Shown here piece by piece: positions 6,319-6,322 of a stretch of 6,322 nucleotides of DNA (position 1 is its first letter; the number at the start of each line of letters is the position of its first letter). Where the stretch lies: contig DAVI01000111.1 of NCBI GenBank assembly GCA_002505495.1, positions 20,050-26,371 of the forward strand. The letters run 5' to 3'. This DNA comes from Euryarchaeota archaeon UBA59 (GTDB lineage: Archaea > Thermoplasmatota > Poseidoniia > Poseidoniales > Thalassarchaeaceae). The translations under genes and the position numbers were made by a program. Below the pieces are notes generated by a model. That model saw only the letters and a list, made by a program, of their open reading frames with translations, was not told the DNA's origin and ran no database searches.

Positions 6319-6322
6319 AATC

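Overview
Every gene I can support lies on the minus strand, so the window reads from high to low coordinates as a compact set of seven genes, often overlapping or nearly abutting. Base composition looks balanced and even. There are no RNA genes, insertion sequences, CRISPR repeats or other mobile elements. The organism is probably a prokaryote with aerobic or mixed respiratory metabolism. The short lipobox secretion signal, the Asp-box surface protein and the strong Shine-Dalgarno sites would fit a marine planktonic archaeon of the Thermoplasmatota (Poseidoniales-like). That is an impression only; no marker gene here settles it, and a bacterium is not excluded.

Layout, in transcription order. 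(1) 6318-5700: two small multi-pass membrane proteins of unknown function, translationally coupled. (2) 5699-5576: a 124-base gap with no gene. (3) 5575-2077: a tight three-gene block with an NfeD/YuaF-like membrane protein carrying an OB fold, a full-length flotillin starting 2 bases later, and a lipoprotein with five Asp-box (BNR) repeats that starts at or near the flotillin stop. (4) 2076-2028: a short gap holding a perfect hairpin just ahead of the next start. (5) 2027-1: a fused iron-sulfur/NrfD-type membrane subunit followed by the N-terminal third or so of a molybdopterin oxidoreductase that runs off the window.

Functionally there are two modules. The NfeD-flotillin pair is a known partnership (B. 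subtilis yuaF-floT, E. coli yqiJ-yqiK) that organises membrane microdomains; the coupled lipoprotein may be a surface client of it. The second module is a CISM-type (complex iron-sulfur molybdoenzyme) respiratory complex. Its catalytic subunit passes electrons through five predicted [4Fe-4S] clusters to or from a quinone site in the NrfD-like membrane part. The substrate cannot be read from the part present; sulfur compounds (polysulfide, thiosulfate, sulfite) are the likeliest class by family resemblance. The catalytic subunit has no Tat signal, which suggests that its active site faces the cytoplasm.
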